From NCBI GenBank assembly GCA_020630895.1, contig JAHDII010000061.1, positions 1-14,346 of the forward strand: a stretch of DNA of 14,346 nucleotides. The letters run 5' to 3'. How positions within the stretch are numbered: the first letter of the stretch is position 1; every line of letters begins with the position of its first letter. Positions 1-7,889 of the stretch are shown here, piece by piece. Below the pieces are notes generated by a model, which saw only the letters and a program-made list of their open reading frames with translations, was not told where the DNA came from and searched no databases. This DNA comes from Saprospiraceae bacterium (GTDB taxonomy: Bacteria; Bacteroidota; Bacteroidia; Chitinophagales; Saprospiraceae). The position numbers were made by a program, and so were the translations under genes.

Positions 1-1121
1 AAATAAATTTTAGTTCTAATGAATGGGTTTGGTTTCATTGTGCTTCTTTAGGAGAATTTGAACAGGGACGAACATTGATAGAAAAATATAGTAAAGAAAC
101 TTCATTCAAAATACTTCTTACATTTTTTTCACCATCAGGTTATAGAAATAAAAAAGACTATGCTCATGCAGATTTAGTTGTATATCTTCCCTTAGATACT
201 CAAAAGAATGCTGCTAAATTTATAAATATAATTCAACCTCGATTTGTTTTTTTTATACGTTATGAATTTTGGTTTCATTACTTAGAACAACTCCATAAAA
301 ATAGAATTCCTACTTTTTTGATTTCTGCTTCATTTAGAGTTAACCAATCTTTTTTTCAGCCTATTATAGGAAGGTGGTTTAGGAAAATGCTCACTTATTT
401 TTCTAAAATTTATGTAGTAGATCATACTTCTTATAATTTACTCAAAAAATATGATATTCTGAATATCAGTGTTGTAGGAGATACTAGAGCAGATAGAGTA
501 TTATCTATTAAAAATATCAATATCGATATTAGAAATATTGTACATTTTAAAAATGATAAAAAAATATTCATATTAGGGAGTGCATGGAAAAAAGATATTG
601 AACTATTGGTTCAATACTTAAAAACAGCTCATTTTCCTGAATGGAAATATATTATTGCAACGCATGAAATAGATAAAATTACCATTGATAATATTTATCA
701 AATGATTCAAGAAAATATACCTCACTTCAAAATAAGTAAATATTCTTCTTATGATACCGAAAAAGAATGTAATATATTAATGATTGATAATATTGGATTA
801 TTATCTAAATTATATAAATATGCAGATTTAGCTTATATTGGAGGAGGCTTTGGCAAAGGAATACATAATATTTTGGAACCAGCAGTTTTTTCACTACCTA
901 TTATTTTTGGACCATTATATCAAAAATTCCCTGAGGCAAGAGATTTATTAGAAAATAAAGGAGCCTATACAATTTCTAATATGGAAGAATACAATAAAAT
1001 ATTATTTGACTTAATGTCTAATAATACTAAACGATTAGAAATAGGACAAATTAGCTATGAATATGTAAAATCTTTGTCAGGAGCAAGTAATTTTATTTAT
1101 AATGATATTTATAAAGCATAA
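1..1121 (+). CDS. waaA: 3-deoxy-D-manno-octulosonic acid (Kdo) transferase, 5'-truncated by the window edge
   Basis: This glycosyltransferase (family GT30) moves Kdo from CMP-Kdo onto lipid A precursor at the inner face of the inner membrane, the first step of LPS core synthesis. The frame is open from base 3, so the gene starts before the window; the TTG at 75 is internal. About 372 codons are visible, close to a full-length protein minus its N-terminal membrane anchor. At bases 24-65 the frame reads EWVWFHCASLGEFE, the family's acceptor-site motif; its Glu (codon 54-56) matches the catalytic base known from Aquifex WaaA. The C-terminal half carries the donor-site signature GGGFGKGIHNILEPA (from about base 840), then FGPLYQKFPEA. 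The stop abuts the stop of the convergent PorP gene with no spacer. Family assignment is firm; whether it adds one or more Kdo residues cannot be read from the sequence. Confidence 0.94.
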   Translation, partial: INFSSNEWVWFHCASLGEFEQGRTLIEKYSKETSFKILLTFFSPSGYRNKKDYAHADLVVYLPLDTQKNAAKFINIIQPRFVFFIRYEFWFHYLEQLHKNRIPTFLISASFRVNQSFFQPIIGRWFRKMLTYFSKIYVVDHTSYNLLKKYDILNISVVGDTRADRVLSIKNINIDIRNIVHFKNDKKIFILGSAWKKDIELLVQYLKTAHFPEWKYIIATHEIDKITIDNIYQMIQENIPHFKISKYSSYDTEKECNILMIDNIGLLSKLYKYADLAYIGGGFGKGIHNILEPAVFSLPIIFGPLYQKFPEARDLLENKGAYTISNMEEYNKILFDLMSNNTKRLEIGQISYEYVKSLSGASNFIYNDIYKA

Positions 1122-2171
1122 TTAAAATCTAGGACATTCTACTTTATATCTAGATTTTTCAGGATGAATATAAGCAAAAGATAGTTCAAAAGATCCTCTA
1201 GAATCAGTGGCTGCTGATAAAGTAGATAAGGTGAAATCATAGCTTATTCCAATCAAAAACCGTTCTATTTCAATCATTGATGTTACAATAAAAGATTCTA
1301 CATTTATTGACGATTCAGCACCATTTACCATTCTAATCCATCCTCCAGCACGAAGAGCTAATTCATTATGATCATTATTAGAATATCTTACATTCAGTCC
1401 TACGTTTGTTTCATTAGAAGGGCCTTGAAGCATAAATTTCGCAGCAGGTAGGATACTTAAATTTTCACTAAAAGGAATTTGTCCTCCTAATTGAAAAATA
1501 ATTTTAGAAAAAAGTATTTCTGTAGCTTCATCATAAAAAGAAATATCTGGTTGTCCTATATGATGTAATGCAATACCTGAATAAATACTTAGATTATCTT
1601 CAAATAAAGCATACCAAGTCAGTCCCGCATTAATATCAGTATATATTTTACTGGCAATTCCAAAATCTTCTCCTGTGGGGTTAGAGGAACTATATTGTTC
1701 TGTTGTATTATTAAATTGATTGCTAAAGCTCAATTGGTTCCAATCAATTCCATTTTGCCCCATTCCTACTTGAAATCCTATACCAATATATTGTCTGGCT
1801 ACTTTATAAGGTCCGCCCACTAATTGCTTGATAAACGAAGCAGAAAGATTTGCTTTAGTTTGGTTAAAACGAGCATCTCCAGCATCATCGCGTAATAAAT
1901 TGACTCCAACAGCAAAAAAATCATTTCTTGATGTTCTAAAACGCATATCAAAAGCAGCTTGATAGGTATTAAAAGCAGAACTTCCTAAAATACTAGACCA
2001 TTGATTCCTATAGTTTAATCCCACTCTAAATTTACCTGGAAAAATCCCTGTTAAGGCAGGATTGTTATGTAAAGGAGCAGTATAAAACTGAGAAAATCTA
2101 GCATCTTGAGCTTTGATTTGAAAGGCTAAAGATGCTAATATTAATAATAAAACAAACTTGAAATTTTTCAT
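1122..2171 (-). CDS. PorP/SprF family type IX secretion outer-membrane protein
   Basis: This 349-residue protein belongs to the PorP/SprF family of outer-membrane beta-barrel-like proteins that work with the type IX secretion system. It starts with a signal peptide (hydrophobic stretch at residues 6-18, probable cleavage after Ala21, leaving Gln22), then the family hallmark QDARFSQFYTAPLHNNPALTG at about residues 22-42 and the RVGLNYRNQW block. The rest alternates short amphipathic strands and turns, and ends in SRYKVECPRF. It lies 28 bases downstream of the giant type B CTD protein on the same strand, so the two are probably co-transcribed. Known case: SprF of Flavobacterium johnsoniae is needed to secrete the adhesin SprB. 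By inference this protein is the dedicated export or anchoring partner of its upstream neighbour. Many paralogues exist per genome, so I give no gene symbol. Confidence 0.93.
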   Translation of the reverse strand: MKNFKFVLLLILASLAFQIKAQDARFSQFYTAPLHNNPALTGIFPGKFRVGLNYRNQWSSILGSSAFNTYQAAFDMRFRTSRNDFFAVGVNLLRDDAGDARFNQTKANLSASFIKQLVGGPYKVARQYIGIGFQVGMGQNGIDWNQLSFSNQFNNTTEQYSSSNPTGEDFGIASKIYTDINAGLTWYALFEDNLSIYSGIALHHIGQPDISFYDEATEILFSKIIFQLGGQIPFSENLSILPAAKFMLQGPSNETNVGLNVRYSNNDHNELALRAGGWIRMVNGAESSINVESFIVTSMIEIERFLIGISYDFTLSTLSAATDSRGSFELSFAYIHPEKSRYKVECPRF

Positions 2172-2199
2172 ATTATATATCTTGTATCTCTTATTTAAT

Positions 2200-5100
2200 T
2201 TATCGAATTAGGGTTGTATTTCCTTTTTTTGATTCTGTTCTTCCGTCAATGTATTCTACTTCTACATACCAAACAAAAACGGCAGGATTCATAGGAGAAC
2301 CTTTAAAAATACCATCCCAAACCACACTAGAATCTGTAGAATTAATTTTATAATTATCTGCTCTAAAGACTAATTCTCCCCATCTGTCATACACTCTAAA
2401 AGTTAAAACAGTCGTTCCTGTAGGGCCATGTACCATTAAAGCATCATTCATTTCATCCCCATTAGGAGTAAAACCACTAGGAACAAATATTTCTCTATCT
2501 CTAGGAACATGAACTCTGATTTCATCTTCACCCATACATCCATTTTCATCGGTTACTGTTACAGAATAGATATTACTTTCATAATCATTAATCCAAGGAT
2601 TAGGACAATCTAAACAACTGATGCTATCAGAGCCATAAAGACCATTCCATGCTATATTTACATCACCAACAGCATTCAAATAATTAAGACCTAATTGAAG
2701 AGAATCACCAAGAGTTATATTAATATCTGAAGTGTCAGGAATAATATTGACCATTAAAGGGTTAGGTTCTTCAATAATTATAGAATCTTGTATAGTTAAA
2801 CATCCATTTTGATCTTGAACAGAAACATTATAAATTCCTGGAGCAAGATTTCCAAAACCAGAAGCTCCTCCAAAAATGGTATCTAAAGAATAGGTGTAGG
2901 GGTAAGTTCCTCCAGATGCAAATATTTCAATCATTCCGTTTTGTTGTCCAAAACAATTTACATCGGTAGTTTCTACATCAAACACAAGAGCAGTAGGTTC
3001 TGTTATAATTGTTGAAGCTTCATTAGTACATCCATTAACATCAGTTACAGTTACAGTATAGGTTCCTGCGGCTAGATTTGTATTTAATGAATCAAAACTT
3101 ATTCCTGCAGACCAAGCATAAGAATAAGGAGCTGTGCCCCCTTCAATATTCGCAATAACAGAACCTAAGGTATCTCCATTACATTGATTATGAGATTCAA
3201 TAAAAGAAATTTCTAATGGCTGTACAGGATTAATATATGTATAAGCGTTAGCCGTACATCCACTAGCATCAGTAACAATAACCCCATAACCTCCAGGTGC
3301 TAAGTTAGAAACCGTTTCTGTTATAGCGTTTCCAGCATTAATATCCCATTGATATGTATAAGGGGGAATTCCTCCTATTGCAGAAGCAGTAGCAAAGCCA
3401 TCAGCACTATCATTACAAGAAAGATTTCCATTATTAATGGAAGCTACTAACTCTGCGGGTTGTCCTATAGTTGTTGAAGCTGTAGCAGAACAACCACCAT
3501 TATCTGTAATTGTAACAGTATAAGTTCCAAGAGATAAATTATTAATAGTTGACGTATTTTGAGGAGAACCAGCCCAATTGTAAGTATAATCAGATAAATT
3601 ACCACTCCATGCTCCCCCTGAAATAAATTCAACAGAAATACTACCATCATTTCCTCCAAAGCAAGAAATATCATTGCCGATTAAGTTCGTACTCATTACA
3701 GGGTATTCATTGATAGATATTGTTGCGGTAATACTACATCCATTTTCATCTGTTACAGTTACTGTATAATCTGTTGGACTTAGAGATATAGCAATATTAG
3801 AAGATGAGGAATTACTCCAATTATAGGTATAATTTCCTGTACCACCATTAGCAATAACTGTAGCTTCACTATTATTCGCACCATTACATGATGTAAGAGT
3901 TTGAGTGATAGAAGTAATTCCTATAGGACTATTAGGTTCAGTAATTGTAATAGAGGTTGTACTTGTACATGAATTATTATCAGTGACTGTAACTGTATAA
4001 GTTCCAGCACTTAAATTATTAATAATATCTGTTGTTTGATTATTAGCATCATTCCATAAATAAGTAAAAGGAGTAGTACCTCCAGATGCAGTAAGAGTAG
4101 CAGTACCATCATTTCCACCAAAGCAATTTACATCTGTAGTTGTTGTAGCTAGTGTAATAACATCTGGTTCGGTAATAATCATTTCACTACTGAGGCTACA
4201 ACCTGAAATATCAGTAACTGTAACCGTATAAGTTCCCACAGATAAATTATCAATTAGATTCGCATCATCACCATCATAACAATATCTTAAATTTGTAGTA
4301 GCAGGATCAAAACTGGCAGGAAGCGTTAAACAAGCAGTGCCATTAGATTGACTAGGAATTTCTAAATAAATGGTATTGATTACATTAGGTTCTAATGCAT
4401 CACAAGTTCCATTATTATTTATATCAAAAGAATAAGGAGAACAAGGATCATTAATATCAGGATCTATAGCATCACAAAGACCATCTCCATCAGTATCATT
4501 ATTATTAGAAATACAATTATTATTAGGACTGACTGATACAATAATATAAGAATTAAACTCTACTCCATTATCTTCTGCAACAACACAAATGGTGTCAATA
4601 AAATTACCTGTAGCTCCAGTAGAAAAATAAGAAATACAATTACTAATTTCCATATCCCATGTACCATAAGAACTTATATTAGAAATGGCTACATCGTTAG
4701 TAGACCATTCATAGGTAAAAGGAAATTCTCCATTTTGGACAACAATACCAGCATATCCATTAGAGTCGCCATTACAACTTACATGACCAATAACATCAAA
4801 AGAAGACATCCCTATAGGATCCGTTAATGTTATAGATGTTGTAGCTGTACAGTTATTGTCATCTGTAACAGTTACAGTATAAACTCCTGCACTTAAATTG
4901 ATAGCTGTAGCATTTTGTTGATTTCCTTCCCATAGATATGAAAAATTTCCTGTTCCTCCTATTGCAGTTACAGATGCTGTTCCATCAGAACTCCCTAAGC
5001 ATAAAGGATCTGTAGATGTTATATCTAAACTGATACTTGGAGGGGCAGAAATACTAAAATCTACTGTAGCAGAACATCCATTTGCATCTGTAGCAATTAC

Positions 5101-7605
5101 TTGATAATTCCCTGTTGTAAGTCCTGTAAATGAACCATTATCTATTTGATTAGTTGTTTGATTGAGAACATAAGTTACAGAACCAACAGCATTAGATGTT
5201 GTAATAGTAGCACTTCCATCATTATTATTAGGGCAAGTTTCATCTGTACTTGTATCTAAAGTGGCAGTCATTAAACAAACAACTGAACAATCAATTACAG
5301 TTACAGTTACATCTTCTGTAAATGTACAACCATAAGCATCTGTAGCTATAACGTCATAAGTTGTAGTTGTTGTAGGAGATGCTGTTGGGTTAGGACAATT
5401 TGTGCAAGAAAGACCTGGAGTAGGATTCCAAGACCAAGTTAAATCATTTTCTAAACTAAAAGTAATACTCCAATTTAATAGTACTCCAGACTCAAAACCA
5501 GGATATTGATCAGAAACTAGTAATGTCCAAGCACCATTAGAAGGAGCACCAATTAAATTATTAAAATCTCCTTCGGGTAGCCAATCGCCTGAAAATGGAG
5601 CAGTTCCTGTAGTAACAGAATTAGTTGCTACTGGAGAAAAGCAAGTTTGGGTATAATTATCACCTGTTAGTCCGTTATTACTTGTTAGTTCTAAGAGTGT
5701 ACCATTAGGAGCACGAAGATAAGTTACGACATCAATAAGATTGGTATGATCAATATTTAAACATATAGATTGAATAGAATTTGCATCAATTGTATTATAG
5801 GGAAGTCCAGCGACATTAATAACAGATTCTAATGAATTACTTGGGGGATTTACACTATTTGTAAAACTAGCATTTGGAGCATTTTGGAATGTTGTTTCAG
5901 TCAATTCTACTCCTTCTAATGCTGTAGAGAGAATCGTGGTTTCTCCATCATCACAAATAGTAACATCAGGTATTGGTGTTAAATTTCCAGTACAATTATA
6001 GCAAAGAGGATCTGTTTGAGGTAGCACCACTACATTTACTGTAGTGTCATATAAACAACCAAAGTTATCCGTAGCATTCAATACATAAGCAATTTCTCCA
6101 GGGAATTGAGGACTAGCTAAAAGAGAATCTGTAGAATTGATTAATATAGAAGGATCGGAGCTCCATGTTAAATCAACAATATCTAATTCAAAAGTTTCTA
6201 AATTAGGATAGATAGCATCATTGAGTTCAATACTCCAACTAAAAATTACCCCATTATCAGAAAATAAATTATCAATAATAGTGATGGTCCATTCACCATT
6301 AAGACTACAACCAACTAAATCTGCTAGGCTTTGTTGAGGAGCATAATCTCCAGCAGGTAGAGTAGAAACACTTCCTGAAGCTTGAGCCCATGTTGAAGTA
6401 GCATCAGATGTCCAACAATAATCATATCCTATTCCAAAATTTAAATTTGAATCATCATCAATGGGTTCTCCTAAAAAAGTACTTCCTCCAGCAGAATAAT
6501 CATGAAGAGTAATAGATTGACCACTAGGACAAGTAATTGTAATATCTAAATCACCCATATAAGAATGTTCCATATTGACACAAATTCCTAGTAAATCATT
6601 GACATTGGTTAAGGTTTGTCCAGGACTAAAATCATTGAGAGTAATACTTGTTTGATAACTTGCTCCACTACCATCAGGTAAAAAGGTAGTTTCAGCTACA
6701 ACTCCTCCATTTTGAAAACTTCCTTCTCCTCCTGAAATGTTAATATCTGCATTAGAACTTTCAATACCTGTAGTTATATTGATAGTATCTCCTACACAAA
6801 CTTGATTTTGGATAGCTGCAATATCAAATATGGGAGGACCAGAAACTCTTATTCGTTGATTGATTAAATTAGTAGATTTACAGCCATTTTGATCTGTAAT
6901 GGTCAGTTGAACCATATAACCTCCAGGTTCGTTATATTGATGACTAGTACTTGGGCTAAAACCCGTAGTTCCATCTCCAAAATCCCATTCAAAAGAAGAA
7001 GTATTATCTGATTGTGCATAAATTAAATTGTTTTGAGGATAAACTCCTTGGGCATTAAAATCTATAATATCACCCATACAAATATCTATCCAGCCAGTAT
7101 CTGCTGGAGAAACAGCAGGTGTAGTACTTACCAATTCAGAAAAAACAGATTGGCATTGTCCGATACAATTAATAGTAAAATCAAAACCTACAGCATTTCC
7201 TGAGCCATCAGAAGAAAAGACAATGGTTAAACAACCAGAAGTATTAGCTGCTGTGGCTTGAACAGCAGCTCCTGCTGGAATATTATTGAAATTTATATTA
7301 GAGTGACAATTCAATAAAGGAGCAGAACTATCCATACCATCATAGAAACAAAGTTCTTCTCCTGTTCCTAAATCAACTAAATTTAAAATCAGTTGAACAT
7401 GGGAGCTTCCTCCACCACCATTAGAGCAAATGGTATATTCAAAATTTTCATTATCAGAATAATTCCCATTAGGGTTAGAATCTGTGAAAATTCCAGTACA
7501 AGCATTTACTGTTCCATTTGTAATGGGATAAGATTGGCTATATAGTGATATAGAAGATAAAGCCAATAGGGTGATAATAATAACACAGCCGTACTTGTTA
7601 TTCAT
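2200..7605 (-). CDS. Giant secreted SprB-repeat protein with CUB, PKD and P domains and a type B (gliding motility-associated) T9SS sorting domain
   Basis: A 1801-residue exported cell-surface protein, probably an adhesin. Domain order by residue: signal peptide 1-23 (probable cleavage before Gln24); CUB-like domain about 36-146 with paired cysteines; PKD domain about 186-253 with WDFGDGT; first proprotein-convertase P domain about 320-460; second P domain about 597-717; a short module with CTNCPNPTASPTTTTTYDV typical of Bacteroidetes surface proteins; nine SprB-type repeats about 780-1616, one of them split; and a C-terminal CHU_C/type B sorting domain about 1704-1801 with FVPSGFTPNGDEMND and RVYDRWGELVF. 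In known systems this last domain directs passage through the type IX secretion system. No protease or glycosidase domain is visible, which favours adhesion over catalysis. The PorP/SprF gene follows after 28 bases. ATG at 7603-7605 is chosen because the signal peptide follows directly. Confidence 0.93.
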   Translation of the reverse strand: MNNKYGCVIIITLLALSSISLYSQSYPITNGTVNACTGIFTDSNPNGNYSDNENFEYTICSNGGGGSSHVQLILNLVDLGTGEELCFYDGMDSSAPLLNCHSNINFNNIPAGAAVQATAANTSGCLTIVFSSDGSGNAVGFDFTINCIGQCQSVFSELVSTTPAVSPADTGWIDICMGDIIDFNAQGVYPQNNLIYAQSDNTSSFEWDFGDGTTGFSPSTSHQYNEPGGYMVQLTITDQNGCKSTNLINQRIRVSGPPIFDIAAIQNQVCVGDTINITTGIESSNADINISGGEGSFQNGGVVAETTFLPDGSGASYQTSITLNDFSPGQTLTNVNDLLGICVNMEHSYMGDLDITITCPSGQSITLHDYSAGGSTFLGEPIDDDSNLNFGIGYDYCWTSDATSTWAQASGSVSTLPAGDYAPQQSLADLVGCSLNGEWTITIIDNLFSDNGVIFSWSIELNDAIYPNLETFELDIVDLTWSSDPSILINSTDSLLASPQFPGEIAYVLNATDNFGCLYDTTVNVVVLPQTDPLCYNCTGNLTPIPDVTICDDGETTILSTALEGVELTETTFQNAPNASFTNSVNPPSNSLESVINVAGLPYNTIDANSIQSICLNIDHTNLIDVVTYLRAPNGTLLELTSNNGLTGDNYTQTCFSPVATNSVTTGTAPFSGDWLPEGDFNNLIGAPSNGAWTLLVSDQYPGFESGVLLNWSITFSLENDLTWSWNPTPGLSCTNCPNPTASPTTTTTYDVIATDAYGCTFTEDVTVTVIDCSVVCLMTATLDTSTDETCPNNNDGSATITTSNAVGSVTYVLNQTTNQIDNGSFTGLTTGNYQVIATDANGCSATVDFSISAPPSISLDITSTDPLCLGSSDGTASVTAIGGTGNFSYLWEGNQQNATAINLSAGVYTVTVTDDNNCTATTSITLTDPIGMSSFDVIGHVSCNGDSNGYAGIVVQNGEFPFTYEWSTNDVAISNISSYGTWDMEISNCISYFSTGATGNFIDTICVVAEDNGVEFNSYIIVSVSPNNNCISNNNDTDGDGLCDAIDPDINDPCSPYSFDINNNGTCDALEPNVINTIYLEIPSQSNGTACLTLPASFDPATTNLRYCYDGDDANLIDNLSVGTYTVTVTDISGCSLSSEMIITEPDVITLATTTTDVNCFGGNDGTATLTASGGTTPFTYLWNDANNQTTDIINNLSAGTYTVTVTDNNSCTSTTSITITEPNSPIGITSITQTLTSCNGANNSEATVIANGGTGNYTYNWSNSSSSNIAISLSPTDYTVTVTDENGCSITATISINEYPVMSTNLIGNDISCFGGNDGSISVEFISGGAWSGNLSDYTYNWAGSPQNTSTINNLSLGTYTVTITDNGGCSATASTTIGQPAELVASINNGNLSCNDSADGFATASAIGGIPPYTYQWDINAGNAITETVSNLAPGGYGVIVTDASGCTANAYTYINPVQPLEISFIESHNQCNGDTLGSVIANIEGGTAPYSYAWSAGISFDSLNTNLAAGTYTVTVTDVNGCTNEASTIITEPTALVFDVETTDVNCFGQQNGMIEIFASGGTYPYTYSLDTIFGGASGFGNLAPGIYNVSVQDQNGCLTIQDSIIIEEPNPLMVNIIPDTSDINITLGDSLQLGLNYLNAVGDVNIAWNGLYGSDSISCLDCPNPWINDYESNIYSVTVTDENGCMGEDEIRVHVPRDREIFVPSGFTPNGDEMNDALMVHGPTGTTVLTFRVYDRWGELVFRADNYKINSTDSSVVWDGIFKGSPMNPAVFVWYVEVEYIDGRTESKKGNTTLIR
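2757..5262 (-). repeat. Nine tandem SprB-type repeats within the giant surface protein
   Basis: Each repeat is about 70-80 residues and follows the pattern C-[FLN]-G-x-x-[DN]-G near its start, GGTxPYTYxW in the middle, then NLSAGTYTVTVTDxNGC and a closing EP or equivalent. Clear members begin near VNCFGGNDG (twice-like forms), ISCFGGNDG, LSCNDSADG and NQCNGDTLG. The repeats differ at protein level, but the TYTVTVTD segment stays close in DNA: variants of a GTAACTGTAACTGTATAAGTTCC-like plus-strand stretch are seen near 3050, 3510, 3985, 4220 and 4868. The third repeat from the N-terminus is interrupted (see 4253-4702). SprB repeats are known from flavobacterial gliding adhesins. Confidence 0.88.
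4253..4702 (-). other. Module of about 150 residues inserted inside a SprB repeat, with thrombospondin type 3-like calcium motifs
   Basis: The third repeat starts normally (VSCNGDSNG, then FPFTYEWS) and its second half appears only at NLSVGTYTVTVTDISGC, about 150 residues later instead of the usual 15-20. The intervening sequence (about residues 968-1118) holds a TGNFIDTICVVAEDNG segment resembling Ig-like or cadherin-like strands of Bacteroidetes surface proteins, then NDTDGDGLCDAIDPD and SFDINNNGTCDALEPN, acidic DxDGDGxxD motifs like thrombospondin type 3 calcium-binding repeats. The frame is intact. The split is seen directly; the module assignments are by motif only. Confidence 0.7.
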
Positions 7606-7823
7606 TATAGTTTAGTTTAGATATTCCTACAAAAATGTGTAATAAATAGCTTGAGTTATTTATAATTACATTACAAAGTACAATAATTTTTCTAAACAAA
7701 AAAGAAAATATTATGAATTGTTCTTTTATAGAAACAATAAGACAAAAGATAAATTTCATTTGGAAATATGAACTTTTAAACTATTAAGGAGGGAATTGTA
7801 ACATTTTATACTTTATAGTTGTT

Positions 7824-7831
7824 TATTTTTG
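7824..7831 (+). promoter_or_regulatory. Candidate promoter -7 element of the copper ATPase gene
   Basis: TATTTTTG matches the Bacteroidetes sigma -7 consensus TAnnTTTG exactly and lies about 58 bases before the ATG at 7890. The nearest upstream TTG that could serve as the -33 element is at 7796-7798, a 25-base spacing that is longer than usual. A perfect 10-base palindrome, AAAAGCTTTT at 7849-7858, falls in the predicted leader and could be an operator, but I recognise no known copper regulator site. The rest of the 284-base divergent region 7606-7889 shows no gene. Confidence 0.45.
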
Positions 7832-7889
7832 TAATAGATTTTGTTATGAAAAGCTTTTATGTAATAAAGTCTAGATTAAATGATAGAAT

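Noticed and set aside
3465..3674. Leu/Val-rich 69-codon frame inside the giant gene
   Set aside because: It is a shadow frame of the SprB repeat coding sequence; its repetitiveness comes from the overlying gene.
7674..7699. Minus-strand TACTTTG with an upstream TTG as a promoter for the giant surface protein
   Set aside because: It is one base short of TAnnTTTG and the spacing is 16 bases, too weak to call in such AT-rich DNA, although its position upstream of 7605 is plausible.
7785..7798. AAGGAGGGAATTG looks like a strong Shine-Dalgarno sequence before a TTG
   Set aside because: The TTG is followed at once by TAA, and no other start with an open frame lies within range; the copper ATPase start is about 95 bases further on.
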